Of a DNA stretch of 37,339 bases, positions 25,958-37,339 are shown one piece after another. The translations under genes and the position numbers were made by a program. Source of the DNA: Mnemiopsis leidyi (lineage: Eukaryota; Ctenophora; Tentaculata; Lobata; Bolinopsidae); the NCBI GenBank assembly GCA_000226015.1, contig JH153440.1, positions 46,403-83,741 of the forward strand, given 5' to 3'. Below the pieces are notes generated by a model. That model ran no database searches. It saw only the letters and a program-made list of their open reading frames with translations, and was not told the DNA's origin. Position 1 is the first letter of the stretch. Every line of letters begins with the position of its first letter.

Positions 25958-26502
25958 TCGTTCAACAAAGTTGACTTTCATTTCATTAAACACAACCTTT
26001 GCCACGTGTTGTACTCAGTAACAACCGGTTACTTTGAAGACTGAAGTTAGCAAAGCTACTTAACTATGAAACCTATATGACATTAACATGATAACATTGC
26101 ATAGAAATTTCATAGAAAACACAATTTCAGCCCAAACATCCCAGAAATAATTGACCCGCTGGCGCTGATATGAAAATTCTTTTTTATAGTTTTCTCAATT
26201 TTCTTTTCTTCTCATTCCGATAATGCTGAACTAGATTTCATCTATGCGAATATAAATGGTCTAATTAATTGTAATTATTGTCATTAGCCATCTCTATTAA
26301 CTATTTCACTGTGACCATTTTTAACAGTTAGCAGTTTGCTGCTGATAATTGACCTTCAAATTTATTAGTATGTCGCAATATTTGAGTCACCCAAATTTAA
26401 TGAATTAATATACCCTCCCCGTTTTGACAAGTCGATATAAGAGTTCAATTTGAGGGAACAAGCCTTCAGTTTTGTCGAACTTTATTTTCTCCGATATCAC
26501 GT

Positions 26503-26750
26503 AGGTATTTTCTTGGATATTTCACTCGATTAGGAGGTATTTACTCGGATATTTCACTCGATTAGGAGGTATTTACTCGGATATTTCACTCGATTAGGAG
26601 GTATTTACTCGGATATTTCACTCGATTAGGAGGTATTTTTAGTATATTCCACTCGATTATGGAGGTATTTACTCGGATGTTACACTCGATTAGGAGGTAT
26701 TTACTCGGATATTTCACTCGATTAGGAGGTATTTACTCGGATATTTCACA
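26503..26750. repeat. 32-bp minisatellite, about 7.7 copies
   Basis: The unit is AGGTATTTACTCGGATATTT followed by CACTCGATTAGG. Most copies are identical; the first, fifth and sixth carry substitutions or single-base indels. The array is likely variable in length between individuals. Confidence 0.93.
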
Positions 26751-27173
26751 AGATATGATTCAGTGCTGGTTTTGGTGTTGATGTTTACGCGGTTTCTCCT
26801 TTCAGTCAATAGGTAGAACTCTTGCTACTCACATGCCGGGTGTAAATCTTTGGAAGAAATTCCATGTCTTAATTAGAAGTTCCCAATAGATAAGTCATAA
26901 GATATAAAGTAGCAAGCTTCTAAGTTCGGGATATCCTGTAGCAGGCAATGCCTGAACCTATAGGTGTTTCTGCCGACTCACAAAATTGCAAGTAAGCAGG
27001 TAGATAAATAATACAAATCACGGTAGTCATCTCATCATCTATAGTGAATTTCCTTCCGCTGCAGTAGTTAGTACAGCTCCCCATTAAACCCTCACACGGA
27101 TCGTGGAACCGCATAGATCCGATAAAATCTTTAGCTAAACGTCAAACTGTCGAAGACGCTCACCCCACGACTA

Positions 27174-27241
27174 GGTAGCACCTGGAATCGAACTCACAAT
27201 CATTCGATTATGAAACTGACGATCTAACCAACAGCGTTACC
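27174..27241 (-). pseudogene. tRNA-Met-like sequence (CAT), tRNA pseudogene or SINE head
   Basis: On the - strand the segment reads like elongator tRNA-Met: a TGGTTAGA D-loop, a GTTTCATAATC anticodon region (anticodon complement at 27210-27212) and a GAGTTCGATTCC T-loop. The acceptor ends (GGTAACG with TGCTACC) pair except for one mismatch and a wobble. The T stem is badly mismatched, so a working tRNA is unlikely. Confidence 0.55.
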
Positions 27242-27966
27242 TACTACCTAGCCGTTGGTTATATGTTAAAATATATGTTTGTGATAAGATATGATACGCT
27301 ACATTCGTCTTTACCCTTCTTTGAAATAGCGTGTTGTCTTGATAATCTGACACAGAATTGACTTATTTCTGCGTTTTTAAGAATATTGCTACATCAATCT
27401 ACCACTATTTGTCAATGCTACTTCATTTTGGCAAGTTTTGCATAGGTTTTAACAATTCCCTTGCACTGGTTGGTGCAGTTCACGTCGAGCAGTATGCCTC
27501 AATTTGTCAGATCCATTAACCATACTAGTCAGAACTCACTCCTCTCACCTCTTATATTTACCCCCTCTACTTCCTGTCCATCTCTCGGTTCTCTAGTCTC
27601 TTCTGACCCATATCCTCTATCCTTTCGATTGCCATGTAATTGCAATTTATATTTATAAGAATTAACTTACTTAAGTCGGTTTCTTAGTCCGAGCAGCTAC
27701 GACACCCCTCCACACATTACGATTTACGATCAAGCATTGAGTAATGCGGGAAAACGGACCAAAATATTGAATGTACTGGATGGGCTAAAAATCTTCCGAT
27801 TTTATTTTCGTTAATATCATCAATATTTCTGGTGGAATTTTTCAGGGTTGATGGACCATAAAAAAAATCACGTCATTAATTTTATATGCAGAAAGCATTC
27901 ACTATGACATTATCAACTAAAAGCTCCTTTAAGTCCAACTAATATATTTTTCGTGAGAGGTCAAAA
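27242..27966. other. Gene-poor stretch
   Basis: AT-rich; one pyrimidine-rich stretch at about 27530-27640. No gene or RNA supported. Confidence 0.45.
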
Positions 27967-28023
27967 ATGTTTACCAATCAGAAGCTAGAAAGCACGGTTT
28001 TCTAGCTTCTCATTGGTCAACAT
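27967..28023. repeat. 25-bp inverted repeat with 7-base loop
   Basis: The arms 27967-27991 and 27999-28023 are complementary at 23 of 25 positions (core AGAAGCTAGAAA). Weaker complementarity continues outwards for about 20 bp on each side. It looks like a foldback element or a small palindromic transposon. Confidence 0.85.
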
Positions 28024-28206
28024 TTCTGCCCCTTCCGAAAATATCTTCCTCTACAAAGGGGTCAAACTTTTATGTATCACCTGAGAGCGATTGATGAGAA
28101 CTCAGGTACGACCAATCAATATCGATTATTGAGCAGCAGTATCACGGGATTTAAACGATTTGTGACCCCTACCTACCCAATATGCAAAAATACAATGTCT
28201 TACGAC

Positions 28207-28452
28207 TTACCACAATGAGAAATAAATCATCATCAGGGAGGGAATCAAAATTCTGTTAAGCCAGTCCGCAGGGCCGTCAATTGCATGTTTTCTCTGTATG
28301 TTTCCTTTCGTAAGCAAATGATTCCATTCGAGGTACAAGTAGAACATGGCGGCTGAAGTATTTGAATATTTGAAATATTTGAAATATGAAAAAAATAATT
28401 CGACACTTGCAGTTGCAAGTACTGTTGTAAAGAATACAGCTATAGATTGCAT
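28207..28452 (-). CDS. Putative first exon of an unknown gene
   Basis: An ORF on the - strand opens with a hydrophobic stretch that could be a signal peptide (MQSIAVFFTTVLATASVELF). It continues through HAIDGPADWLNRILIPSLMM to a donor-like TG/GTAAGT just before its stop codon. I could not find a following exon, and I recognise no family. It may be chance. Confidence 0.2.
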   Translation of the reverse strand: MQSIAVFFTTVLATASVELFFSYFKYFKYSNTSAAMFYLYLEWNHLLTKGNIQRKHAIDGPADWLNRILIPSLMMIYFSLW

Positions 28453-31436
28453 ATTTATTACATTCTAAATAAGCAAAAGCATCCCATGAAAATTCTGGCT
28501 ACTAGGTCTACTGCGAGCATCATCTCAGCTCAAAGCCTAAAAATAAATCGCTCTGACTATGAGAAAAATGGAGAGAAAATCGCTGTTTAGAATCCAGCTA
28601 ACCAGCCAATCACGGTGATGGCTGAGAAAAATCTCATATTTTTGGATAGTTAATCTTTTGCCAGCTCGATCTGAATGTGAAAGTCTCTTTATTGCTGAGT
28701 GCTAAGATCTGGATTTCAGTACAAGAGGCTAATTGTCCAATTCGTCCTTGGCGTCTTAGACGCTACGCTATTTTTTACTTGTACTTTAAAAATCAATTTC
28801 ATAAAGGGATTTATGAATGATTAAAAATAATATTTTATGATATAAAAACTGATTAGAAATTAATCCAACGGTCTTTGCCTATAAAATTAGTCGAAATAAA
28901 TAAAACTTAGAAACCTTATCAAGCCAAATGCAGGTGGTTCAAAACCAAGAAACATCAACTCTTGAAATCGAATATCGGGACGTCTGATTTATAAGTAATT
29001 AAGCTGTGATTTATGTCGTCTGGTTTAAAAATTTTGCGGTAAACGATAATGTGGTCATCACCAATCAATTAGAAGATTATTAATTAGCTTTTAAGATACG
29101 ACAGTCATCGCTCGTATTAAGTCTTATGTCAAGTTGGATTAACTAGATTAACAATAATCTCTAATTCAAAACTACTCGTGAGGCGCCTAATATCGTGTAA
29201 TTGTACATCAACATAAAGCAATGTCGAATTTTACAAATACGATTCACGGTTTATAAGACTTATAGGTTGCTCCATAAATCCTAATCCATCTGCTACGACA
29301 TTTTTTAGACAAAATGTTGAAGCAATCAAGCAACTCTCATCAAATCGAGAGATATCATAGTCACGGGTAAATTCTTTACTTATTAATCGAAGTATAACTC
29401 TAATTCTTAGAAAGGATGGTGCTAAAAATGACCGAATGGTCGATGAGCAAAAACGTGTACCGTATAGGTACCTGGAAGGAACCTATAATGATCCAGGCGA
29501 GGGTGAAGAGATATTGTGTGCAAATTTGTCTGGACGAAGGAACTTGATACACTAACAATAAGTGACAGGTGATAGCGATCTGACAATCTTCTAATTAAGC
29601 CCAAATATGGCATGATTGAGCCATCCATGCGAGTTGTATGCCAGTCACGATTGACGTCCCCGAACGATTGGCATTGTCCGGCAGTCGACCAAGGTTTACT
29701 GTTTCATGGTTAGAGAACGGTACAATTTAGTGAGAGCAAACATCTTTGCTCATCTCTAGAAGATTTCTTCCTCAACAGATTAAAGTTGATAATGTATAAG
29801 CAAATAAAACTACAGAATTTCAAATTTCATATAACATGAGTCTGGGGATTGAGAAATAATGAATGTTAAACTTGTTGATTGTTGAATGAAGAAAAGTTAA
29901 GTGTTGAATAGTGTTGAATGATGGAAAATACAGTGTTAAATAGTGCTGAATGAAGATTTAACTTTAGGCTGAACAGGGAGGAATACCACAATGTCTCCTA
30001 ACCAGAGTTAAGGGAAGAAATATGAGAAATATTAGCCTGCTTCCCTTCAAATGATTCAACCCAGAGCACAAAGGTCAGTTAGGCAGGCCAATTTCCTTTT
30101 TTGTTCAGACAAATTTGTAGGTTTGGTGCTTGTTGCCGTTGTCCGGCCGTTTCATATTGTTCTGTACTATGGAAATATAACAATATTAGCACGAGGCCGC
30201 TAGACAGCTTCTGGAAATATTCTCCAACGTTCTAAGCACGTTACGTTAGTAATTTAGTACTTTGGAGAATTACTTCTTTTTGGAGGATTAAGACCCGTTA
30301 ATATTTGGTGGTTTGATTTTTGATGGAACAAATATTTTTACTTGATTAAACTTAATTAAAATGAATTGAGATAATTTTGATTCATTGAAAAAATTCAAAA
30401 AGATCAAAATGAAATATTCTGAAAATATCTAAAATCTTCTTTTCCTCCATAAAAAATTTTTACCCGGAGTAGACATCAGAACCCCAAAAAAGTCGCGAAT
30501 TAATATTTGACAAAGACTATGTGAATAAAATTCTCTACTGTGACTGATCTTATACGTATTGGAATTCAAATAATTCGTCGTGGATTGGTTTAAGGAACTT
30601 CCAATATCGCTTAATTAAACCCGATTGTTGTACAGACTAGCTGGAACCACAAGACGTCTTTGTCCAAAAGTGTCTTTGTCCAAATTTAGCCGATCATATA
30701 ACACAAAATTTTAATTTTGTGTTTTTGTAGAATCTTAGCTCACCATTCATATGTATCTTTTATTCTGATCATCGTAACTCAAAAATACCAATTCTAAAGT
30801 AGCTCAGACTCTCCAATGGGCCAGTAGTACATACTGCATAGCATAACTCCAACCATGAAGTGCACCCACAAATAATCACTCACTCATCGCGTGCCGACAA
30901 CCTTCTTTCCGTATTACCAGTGCGACAAATATGTTGGCTTGTCATGCGGACTAAATCTAATTCTAAAATTTTCAGTCACTGCGGGCACTGCAATCCACCA
31001 ACGATCTTCCTAAATCTCGAGTGTCTAGACTGATTAAAGTGATCTGTCAGTTTAATTTCACGTCGACTCCTTCTGACAGCTTTAAATCAGGCACGGTCCT
31101 CATTTTATGCTTCAGCATTTATGTTCTGGTCTGTATCGAGTGGCTTATTCATATCATCATAGCCCCGTGACATCGTCTGAAAGTTGACTTATCTTTCTTT
31201 TTGTGTTTTTTTCAATCCGAATGTCCCTACAAGATTTAACGGTCTGGTTAATCTTTGGTTTAGTCTTACAATATATATATGTACCATAATCCTTCTTTGC
31301 ACACAAAAGTGCAATTGACAGTTTTCTATTGAGTCGATAGGCCTGTAAAGGGTCGGTCCATTAGCGAGTACTTTAGAAGAGCTTTGTGGCACCGAATATC
31401 AATAGACCATCAACTTCGATTGATTACATGAGCGAA
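28453..31436. other. Gene-poor stretch
   Basis: AT-rich DNA with short ORFs only. Around 29850-29960 the motif GTTGAATG recurs several times in a loose, decayed tandem pattern. No coding exon, RNA gene or sharp repeat is supported. Confidence 0.5.
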
Positions 31437-31515
31437 GACTCGATAACTTATTGTAGACTTATAGTAGACTCAATAACTTATAGTAGACTTATTGTAGACT
31501 CAATAACTTATTGAA
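31437..31515. repeat. 30-bp tandem repeat, about 2.6 copies
   Basis: Units begin GACTCRATAACTTAT at 31437, 31467 and 31497. Inside each unit a shorter TAGACTTAT step is partly repeated. Confidence 0.85.
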
Positions 31516-31859
31516 TACCTCAAGTTACCAAATGTAACATCGGTTAGCGGGTTTACTGGCCGACTAGGTTTGCCTTTAATATATCTTTTGACATTGCCGA
31601 ATCTTTTGTACTCAACCGATGAGTGATGACACTTTTCTGACCCCTCTAGTCCATTTTGCCTTTTAGTTATCGTTGATTAGCCACTATTTCTCATAATATG
31701 ATTAGTACAAATTACCTTCCCTTGCATCCGCCATCCGTGACGTTAAAGTCCACTAATGCATGGCATGCCATAACACGAAAGTATGTAACTGCATAAGATA
31801 TTACTTTGTTGCATGAGCTTTCGTTTTTTCAGTCTTAGATTTTTACAGCCAAATGTTTT

Positions 31860-32213
31860 TTAACCTGAGAACACGCAATAGCTATCCCACCTAAAGCATT
31901 TTGTATCTTTTTCATTTTTATGATGGATAGGACTATTAGAGTTGTCACGTACATCTTGTTGCAAGTAAAACGCGAGATTACCGTCTATCTTTTTCTTTGA
32001 AAGTAATTTTAAAACGAATCTCCCTCCTGAACGTTCCGAAGAACATTGTAGTGACGCGATGTAAGGGTCTATTGTTAAACAGAACTGTCCACCTTCCAAT
32101 CTTAACCTTGAAGATCTGACCTTACAACATCTGCAGCACGCATTAATCTTCTCGTACAGACAATCCCTTCCGTCGACAATGCGACGTACTGTCACTTTGT
32201 CGCACTGACCCAT
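31860..32213 (-). CDS. Hypothetical Cys/Arg-rich 117-aa ORF
   Basis: This is one of the longest ORFs in the right half. It has seven cysteines in its first 60 residues (ACCRCCK) and ends with a Lys-rich, then Trp/Cys-containing tail. There is no signal peptide, membrane segment or family that I recognise, and no splice-site pattern tying it to neighbours. Either a lineage-specific small gene or chance. Confidence 0.25.
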   Translation of the reverse strand: MGQCDKVTVRRIVDGRDCLYEKINACCRCCKVRSSRLRLEGGQFCLTIDPYIASLQCSSERSGGRFVLKLLSKKKIDGNLAFYLQQDVRDNSNSPIHHKNEKDTKCFRWDSYCVFSG

Positions 32214-33313
32214 ACATTACCCTGTGTTGATCTTTGTCGAGGGCTAGCTACTGTGTAATGCGACTTTTACCAATTAAACTAATAGACCCCCTACAAGGTA
32301 TAGAGATGTGAGAAATGCTTTCAAGTCTTGCACGATACGCATTCATGCCGTATAAGCCTATATGCTCATAGAATAGGTTTATTTCACAAAATAACGGTTT
32401 GTCTGTACGAATGTATTTGTGCGTTTCTTTATTGCCATGGCGACCACGTTTTCGTTTAATTATCGCCGGTTGAGATAAAGATCGGACTTTAACTTGTGTC
32501 TTGTATTAATTATATGATTATCTGATCGACCACCAAGCCTTGGAAGGTTACCATTAAGTTCAGAAGCAGAGGCTAAGTTATACGATTACCTGCCATTAGA
32601 GCTTTAGTGTGGTTCGAACTGATTCGAGACATTTGGAGGTTAAACCCAAGTCTTTGTTGGTCGTGTAGTAGAATATTACTCGGGGTAATTAGAGTTGAAT
32701 TCCGTGTACTGATTTGGGCCGTTAACGATGCATGAGTGTTCTGAGTTGTGACTCATGTAGTTTTTCAATCAATTAGCTGTAATGTTTGACTAGCTTTTTG
32801 TCGCTTAATGACTTAATTCTACTTGTTATCTCATGAGTACCTTTTGTTCCATTTCGATTTTCATTTCGTTTCAATGGTCTAAGCTAATGTGACGTGTCTC
32901 ATTGCCATTTATAAAACACATTTCCTAGAACGATGATACTTAAATTGCACAGCATTGAGATTCAAGTTCAGAAGTTCCCTCAAGGTCAATACTTATCTTG
33001 ATTTTTTTTCTATTAGTATCTAATGTTCTGACCTGTCAAGTGTCAGCGTGTGAAATTTAACAAAAAGTCAGAGCAAGCATAGATATTACGTAATAGGCAG
33101 CTAATCCAACTATTTCACCTCACATTCACAAGACTATCTGGAAAAGCGGTCTCTTTCTATTACAATTACATACTATATACACATATACTTTGGCTACCAG
33201 TTTAGGGCTTTGTAAAACGTTTGTCGTGAAAGTTAGAATACAGACCGTTCATTAACGTTAAACAATCGACTGAGACTGACAATTTTGACGTCTTAAAGAA
33301 CTTTGACGGCGGA
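32214..33313. other. Gene-poor stretch
   Basis: AT-rich; no coding exon, RNA gene or clear repeat found. Confidence 0.5.
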
Positions 33314-33338
33314 TATATCACTATGTAATAGTGATATA
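33314..33338. repeat. Perfect 11-bp hairpin
   Basis: TATATCACTAT (33314-33324) is exactly complementary to ATAGTGATATA (33328-33338) across a 3-base loop. Isolated; function unknown. Confidence 0.8.
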
Positions 33339-33822
33339 GCGTAACATTTGAAGGTTTATACGTTTATAACAGAAGTTGGGCGAATTTTTCCATGTTGACC
33401 ATGACAGTGTCAACTACCAGCTTATATTTGACAAAGTTTCTACAAGACTCATTCCAGGTTCAGTGGTTGGTGTGATTAGTGTTTTTGAGCTATAAGTTAG
33501 AGGGAGAAGAATGTCGACCCTGACCCGACGCCCTTACCCCATGGTTATTAGTTATTACTTATTGGTCATTAGACAAATAGTTTTAACAATGAAGAATTAA
33601 CATGACACCCTGAAGTTTTCCAAATGACCAATGGTAGAAATGTTCATTTTGCCAGCAAACTCTTTTAAAAATCACACAAAATTGTGTAACCAAATTTTGC
33701 GTTTAGTTACTCGAAATGTTAACCATTTTGATCCGACAACAAGTGGTCTAAAATCATGGTAGTCCCTCCCAGTACTAGAGTACTAGTAGTGCGTACTAAC
33801 TTGTTGGCTCTTGTCCAGATTA

Positions 33823-33890
33823 GCATGATGGTTTAATTGTAACATTCTCGTCTTCCACGCAGTAGATCAGGATTCAATTCCTGGCGCTGC
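33823..33890 (+). pseudogene. tRNA-Gly-like sequence (TCC), probably a SINE head
   Basis: The segment GCATGATGGTTTAATTGTAA, then the anticodon loop CTTCCAC (anticodon TCC at 33854-33856) and the box-B-like GATTCAATTCC follow the plan of eukaryotic tRNA-Gly. The anticodon stem is mostly unpaired, the T loop has an extra base, and the acceptor ends pair in only three positions. A tRNA-derived SINE or pseudogene fits best; the unmatched sequence downstream could be the SINE body. Confidence 0.6.
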
Positions 33891-34722
33891 GGCAGAGCGG
33901 ACAATCACTAGACTGTATTTGGTAGTGGTACAGCTCCAGCTGAATATGCACACTCCCTGTGCTGTAGGACTCACCCCTGCAAATAGTTTAGTAAGTATGT
34001 ACATTGATGCGGAGTGCCTCTGGTTTACGGAATGGGAATTAGGCTCTTTCAGTGATCTCAGAAAATGATAGTTATCTGGTTTTGTATCTTGTAAACCATA
34101 CAGCATATGTAATCGATTTTGACGCAATTTGTAGTTCGTACGACAGAGACATTACGGGTCCGAAACCAAATCTACTTTTAATTTAACTTATAAGTCTGTT
34201 AAAGTTACTTATATTGATGATATACTGCAGTTGAGTCTAGACACGTTCAGAATAAAAAGTGGGTCAAAAGTGACTAGTTAAGCTCATTCTACAAGAGATT
34301 GGCTTTGATTCGTATGTATATAAGCTCGCTTCGACCGACCTCCTGTTCGCTGGTCTTGCAATTTGCTTTGGAAGGAACCCATTTTCCATAGAACTTGATC
34401 ATCACGATTCGGCAAACTAGACAGAATTTATTTTTTGAGTGTACCCTAAATTAACGTGAACCATGAATAACTTTATAACGGTGCAATCATCTCTATATTC
34501 AGAGTGAAACACACTTGTCTTAAAGAAGACTCGTTTTCTTGTTGACCCTCTTCATTTTCCCCTTTCATGCTGGTAACATTTCCGGTCTTTCATGTGCATT
34601 CATCCCAGCATACAAAAATTTAATAGTTAATGGATAAACTATTTGATCGATGTGGGAAAACCTCTCATTGGGTGACTCACTATTATCGTCTGAGTCATTG
34701 ATTAAGGCTGCCCAATGAACAT
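33891..34722. other. Gene-poor stretch, possible SINE body at its start
   Basis: The first 150-200 bp follow directly on the tRNA-Gly-like head and may be SINE body. I see no gene in the rest. Confidence 0.4.
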
Positions 34723-34855
34723 CAGAATTCTTGGGGAAGATCGGGAAGTCTTTTCTATCTCATGTGTTTTTCTAAATTGACTTGCATGTTGTTTCTTATC
34801 ATGGTCAATCCCTGTCACATGATAAGAAAAATTCCGACTCCTCCCAAGAATTCTG
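34723..34855. mobile_element. MITE-like inverted-repeat element, copy 2
   Basis: The arms are imperfect inverted repeats of about 40 bp: the left begins CAGAATTCTTGGGG, and the right ends CTCCCAAGAATTCTG. Arms include CATGTG/CACATG near the centre. The whole element resembles 8033-8170 in COQ10 intron 4 in the same orientation, so at least two copies of the family lie in the window. It has no coding capacity. Confidence 0.72.
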
Positions 34856-35787
34856 ACGTCTATAAGAAAATATCGAGGTATACATTTTCTGGAGAATCTC
34901 ATCTTCGTGGTTTTCTCCTTAAATATGACAGAATGTTCGACAATATGGCCAATATTAATTGGATGTCACTAAGGGCTTTAACCGTTTACCAACTTATGAG
35001 GTGCTGCAATCAGTGATCCTCGGGCGTTATTTCTGATGATGCAAGTATTAGATCCATATAAATGCTTTACTTGGTCACGTGGCTACTGGATCTCTGATTG
35101 GTCCATTCTTCTTCTGTCTTTGGGGGGCGACTGCTCGATTCTTCTGACACACGCTATTTCCCATTTTGCTTATTGCAACTAACTTTATTGGTTTTACGTC
35201 TGATAAATGACAAGTAAGCAGTTAGGTTATTATATGCCTTGCCAATTAGGTTTGAACTAAAAAAGCAACGTTTTATCACTTTTTCGGTCGAGAGGCTTCT
35301 AAATAATACGAGAAATTGCTTTAAAACTAAACCTGTTGCTCTGGAGTCATCTGATATTTTTGTGTGTTTTAATATTTCATCCAAGATGTAATCAGAATAG
35401 AAGGTCGCTCTTTATCTTGAGCTTTTGCCCCGATGAGGTCGATAATCAACATCACCAAATCCAGCTGCTCGTCTAGCTTTCTACCACATCCACCCTAGAT
35501 CGTTGATTAATGAGGGAATATATTTAGAATTTACACTTTCACACATTTCACTTTGAGGTTAACTCTACTTTACTTCCAGCTCATTTTTACCACTTTATTT
35601 TCTTTTCGACTCTACCGGAACTATTCCTTCAGTTCAAGGTCATACGTCACTACCATATGTGACTCCACTTTTGTCACCTAATTTTCCATCTCAGTTCCAC
35701 TGAAAGCCGTTCTTTGTTCGGGTTAACGTTGTAAACTCACTATGTAATTATCCCTTGCTCTTAGTGCCTGACTGCCTGCATGCTGAG
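34856..35787. other. Gene-poor stretch
   Basis: AT-rich. A 76-codon - strand ORF at 35154-35384 (MDEILKHTKISDDSRATGLV...) has a fairly even composition but no family or splice support. Confidence 0.4.
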
Positions 35788-36078
35788 CTATTTATTGAAA
35801 ATCCGCACCGCCCGTGTTACTGTCATATGGTATTTATTGAACAGCATTTTTACTACTGCCACTGTGTTTTCTGAATAATGATAATGTTGAGGGTTCGCCA
35901 ACATATTGTGTATTTGAATTTCTCCCCCCTTTTTGTTTAACTCGTGCAACAGAATCTTTACGGCACCGGTTCTGAAAATGCTAAAAACCTCAAGAAAAAG
36001 GGGTGAATCATAACCTCGAATGTTCGGAATGGAATTAATTTCATTTAAGGGTTCTGGCCATTCTTCATTCAATGCCAT
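35788..36078 (-). CDS. Hypothetical 96-aa ORF
   Basis: The ATG lies in a favourable context (AATAATGG). The peptide has mixed composition (LFLEVFSIFRTGAVKILLHE, later NTVAVVKMLFNKYHMTV) and could form helices. An AATAAA overlaps the stop codon. No signal peptide, membrane segment or recognised family. A real small gene or exon is possible but unproven. Confidence 0.25.
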   Translation of the reverse strand: MALNEEWPEPLNEINSIPNIRGYDSPLFLEVFSIFRTGAVKILLHELNKKGGEIQIHNMLANPQHYHYSENTVAVVKMLFNKYHMTVTRAVRIFNK

Positions 36079-36510
36079 TATTTCTTGGACGACCTAACAT
36101 TTTCAAATTTCACAGTGAAATAAGTCTATTAATGTCCTCATTTCTGTCCGATTTTCCCAAAAGAATTGGCTTGAAATTTGGAAATATTCTCGGCAAAACC
36201 GGAAAGTTTTGAAAAACAGAAAATGTTTTTGTCATTTACATGTCCACGTAACGTTTTACCACTTTACGCGCTAGTAAACTATAGTTTCTTTTCATGGCTA
36301 TAAAACAACCTTAAGAATAGAATCTATCTTGATATCATATATGTAAATTGTGCCGTAAAATTTAATAAACTGTTTTACTAAATTGTTTTTTACTTTCAAT
36401 CTGCCAACTGCCAAGTATTTTTCGTTTTCTTCTTACCTGGTTAATTAAGTATTAACAATGACCGGCAAAGTATCTCAATTCTGCAGAATGTATTTTCAAT
36501 CTTTTAGATT

Positions 36511-36720
36511 ATGAAATCTATTTTACTAGGACAGAAAAAAGTGTATGCCAGTTCAGATCTTGCTGTGAATAGACTTTTAACCAGCCATGTTGTTAAAGAA
36601 CCCAAAGAACCCCGGAAGAAAACACCCTATTTTAGAATGTTGATTATGTCAAATATGGGCTACATTGCGGCCGTATGTGCAATAATTTCCACTCAACTCG
36701 ACCTGTCGCCATGTCAGTGA
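36511..36720 (+). CDS. Hypothetical 69-aa ORF or terminal exon
   Basis: The reading frame is open from an acceptor-like TCTTTTAG just upstream of the ATG to a TGA. It has a basic first half (VVKEPKEPRKKTPYF) and then a single hydrophobic stretch (YIAAVCAIIS) that could be a membrane segment. No family is recognised and no partner exon was found. Confidence 0.2.
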   Translation: MKSILLGQKKVYASSDLAVNRLLTSHVVKEPKEPRKKTPYFRMLIMSNMGYIAAVCAIISTQLDLSPCQ

Positions 36721-37339
36721 CACTCAAATTGATTTTGATTTGATTGAAACCTGTGACTATTAACCTACCGTTTTAATATTTAGCCCTGATCCTCCTGTTC
36801 TGAAGGAAGAGTAGCTAAAAATTGATGTAATGGTTCTCTGGGTTATTTTATATTCGCTGTATTCTGGTAACGGCTATTGGCGTACCAGCTTAAGCACTTA
36901 GATGTGAGCTAATAAGTTATGAATTCGATTTCGTGTCAATTCTTTTGATCCATCCAAAGTAAGTTCATTAATCAAAATTATCAGAAAACTTTTGCAGTTT
37001 AGTTTTGGGAACTGAGGTCACTGCTATTTCGGATACTCTGCATATGACAGATGAGCAATAACATAATGACTGTGAGCAATAGATGAATTCTCGTATCTAT
37101 CTCTTTAATGTCTACACTCTACCGAACCCTTCTATTGCAATAGAGAAAGGTATTTTGGATATGGGTCACATTTTTCGTATCATGTAGCGGCGATTAACAT
37201 TACCACGGCCCATCAAAATCTTACAATTTTTGACCCCTCCCAAAAATAACTTTATGGTTTAAATGTTACAACTCAATTTCAAGGACTGTAGCATTTAACA
37301 CCTTCGAACTATCAGAAAAATGAGCATCTCTCTCTCTCT
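36721..37339. other. Right end of window, no gene seen
   Basis: AT-rich sequence that ends in a CT dinucleotide run (37327-37339) cut by the window edge, possibly a microsatellite. Confidence 0.4.

Noticed and set aside
26920..27114. 64-aa - strand ORF with an EGF-like start (DPCEGLMGSCTNYC)
   Set aside because: The cysteine pattern breaks off and no clear acceptor or partner exon is visible.
33867..34127. 86-aa - strand ORF
   Set aside because: Lies within the tRNA-Gly-like SINE candidate and is explained by it.

Overview
The window is nuclear DNA of an animal. It holds spliced genes with GT-AG introns of about 70 bp to 8 kb, long AT-rich gene-poor stretches, minisatellites and MITE-like elements. 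The gene content (innexin gap-junction protein, KAT2 acetyltransferase, COQ10, a papain-like protease carrying a ShKT domain) suggests a non-bilaterian or other invertebrate. A ctenophore or cnidarian is my best guess, but I cannot settle it from this sequence. The N at 123, and a 250-bp duplication that starts exactly at base 1, suggest that the left edge is a contig end.

Left part (1-9268, + strand). After a duplicated segment comes an 11-exon GCN5/PCAF-type histone acetyltransferase (1477-6385, 702 aa). It is followed 309 bp later, on the same strand, by a 7-exon COQ10 gene (6695-9268, 287 aa). COQ10 has a clear mitochondrial presequence and an unusual linker of about 79 residues. Every exon joins in frame with the next.

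Middle part (9945-23387, - strand). One 9-exon innexin gene (438 aa) covers 13.4 kb and converges on COQ10. Its introns contain three whole genes. A two-exon papain-family protease with ShKT and LDLa-like tail domains (19802-21182, +) lies in intron 4. Two intronless genes for small secreted four-cysteine proteins of one shared family lie tail-to-tail in the 8.2-kb intron 5 (13842-14147, + and 15034-15477, -).

Right part (23388-37339). I find no convincing gene in these 14 kb. They hold three tandem repeats, a 21-bp repeat with phased CACGTG sites, tRNA-Gly-like and tRNA-Met-like SINE or pseudogene remnants, long imperfect inverted repeats, and a MITE-like element whose second copy lies in a COQ10 intron. 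A few weak hypothetical ORFs are listed with low confidence.

The genes do not form a single pathway: chromatin acetylation, ubiquinone handling, cell-cell channels and secreted proteins. The points most worth following up are the nesting of three secreted-protein genes inside one innexin gene, the unrecognised secreted protein family, and a triplicated in-frame splice donor in the acetyltransferase gene.
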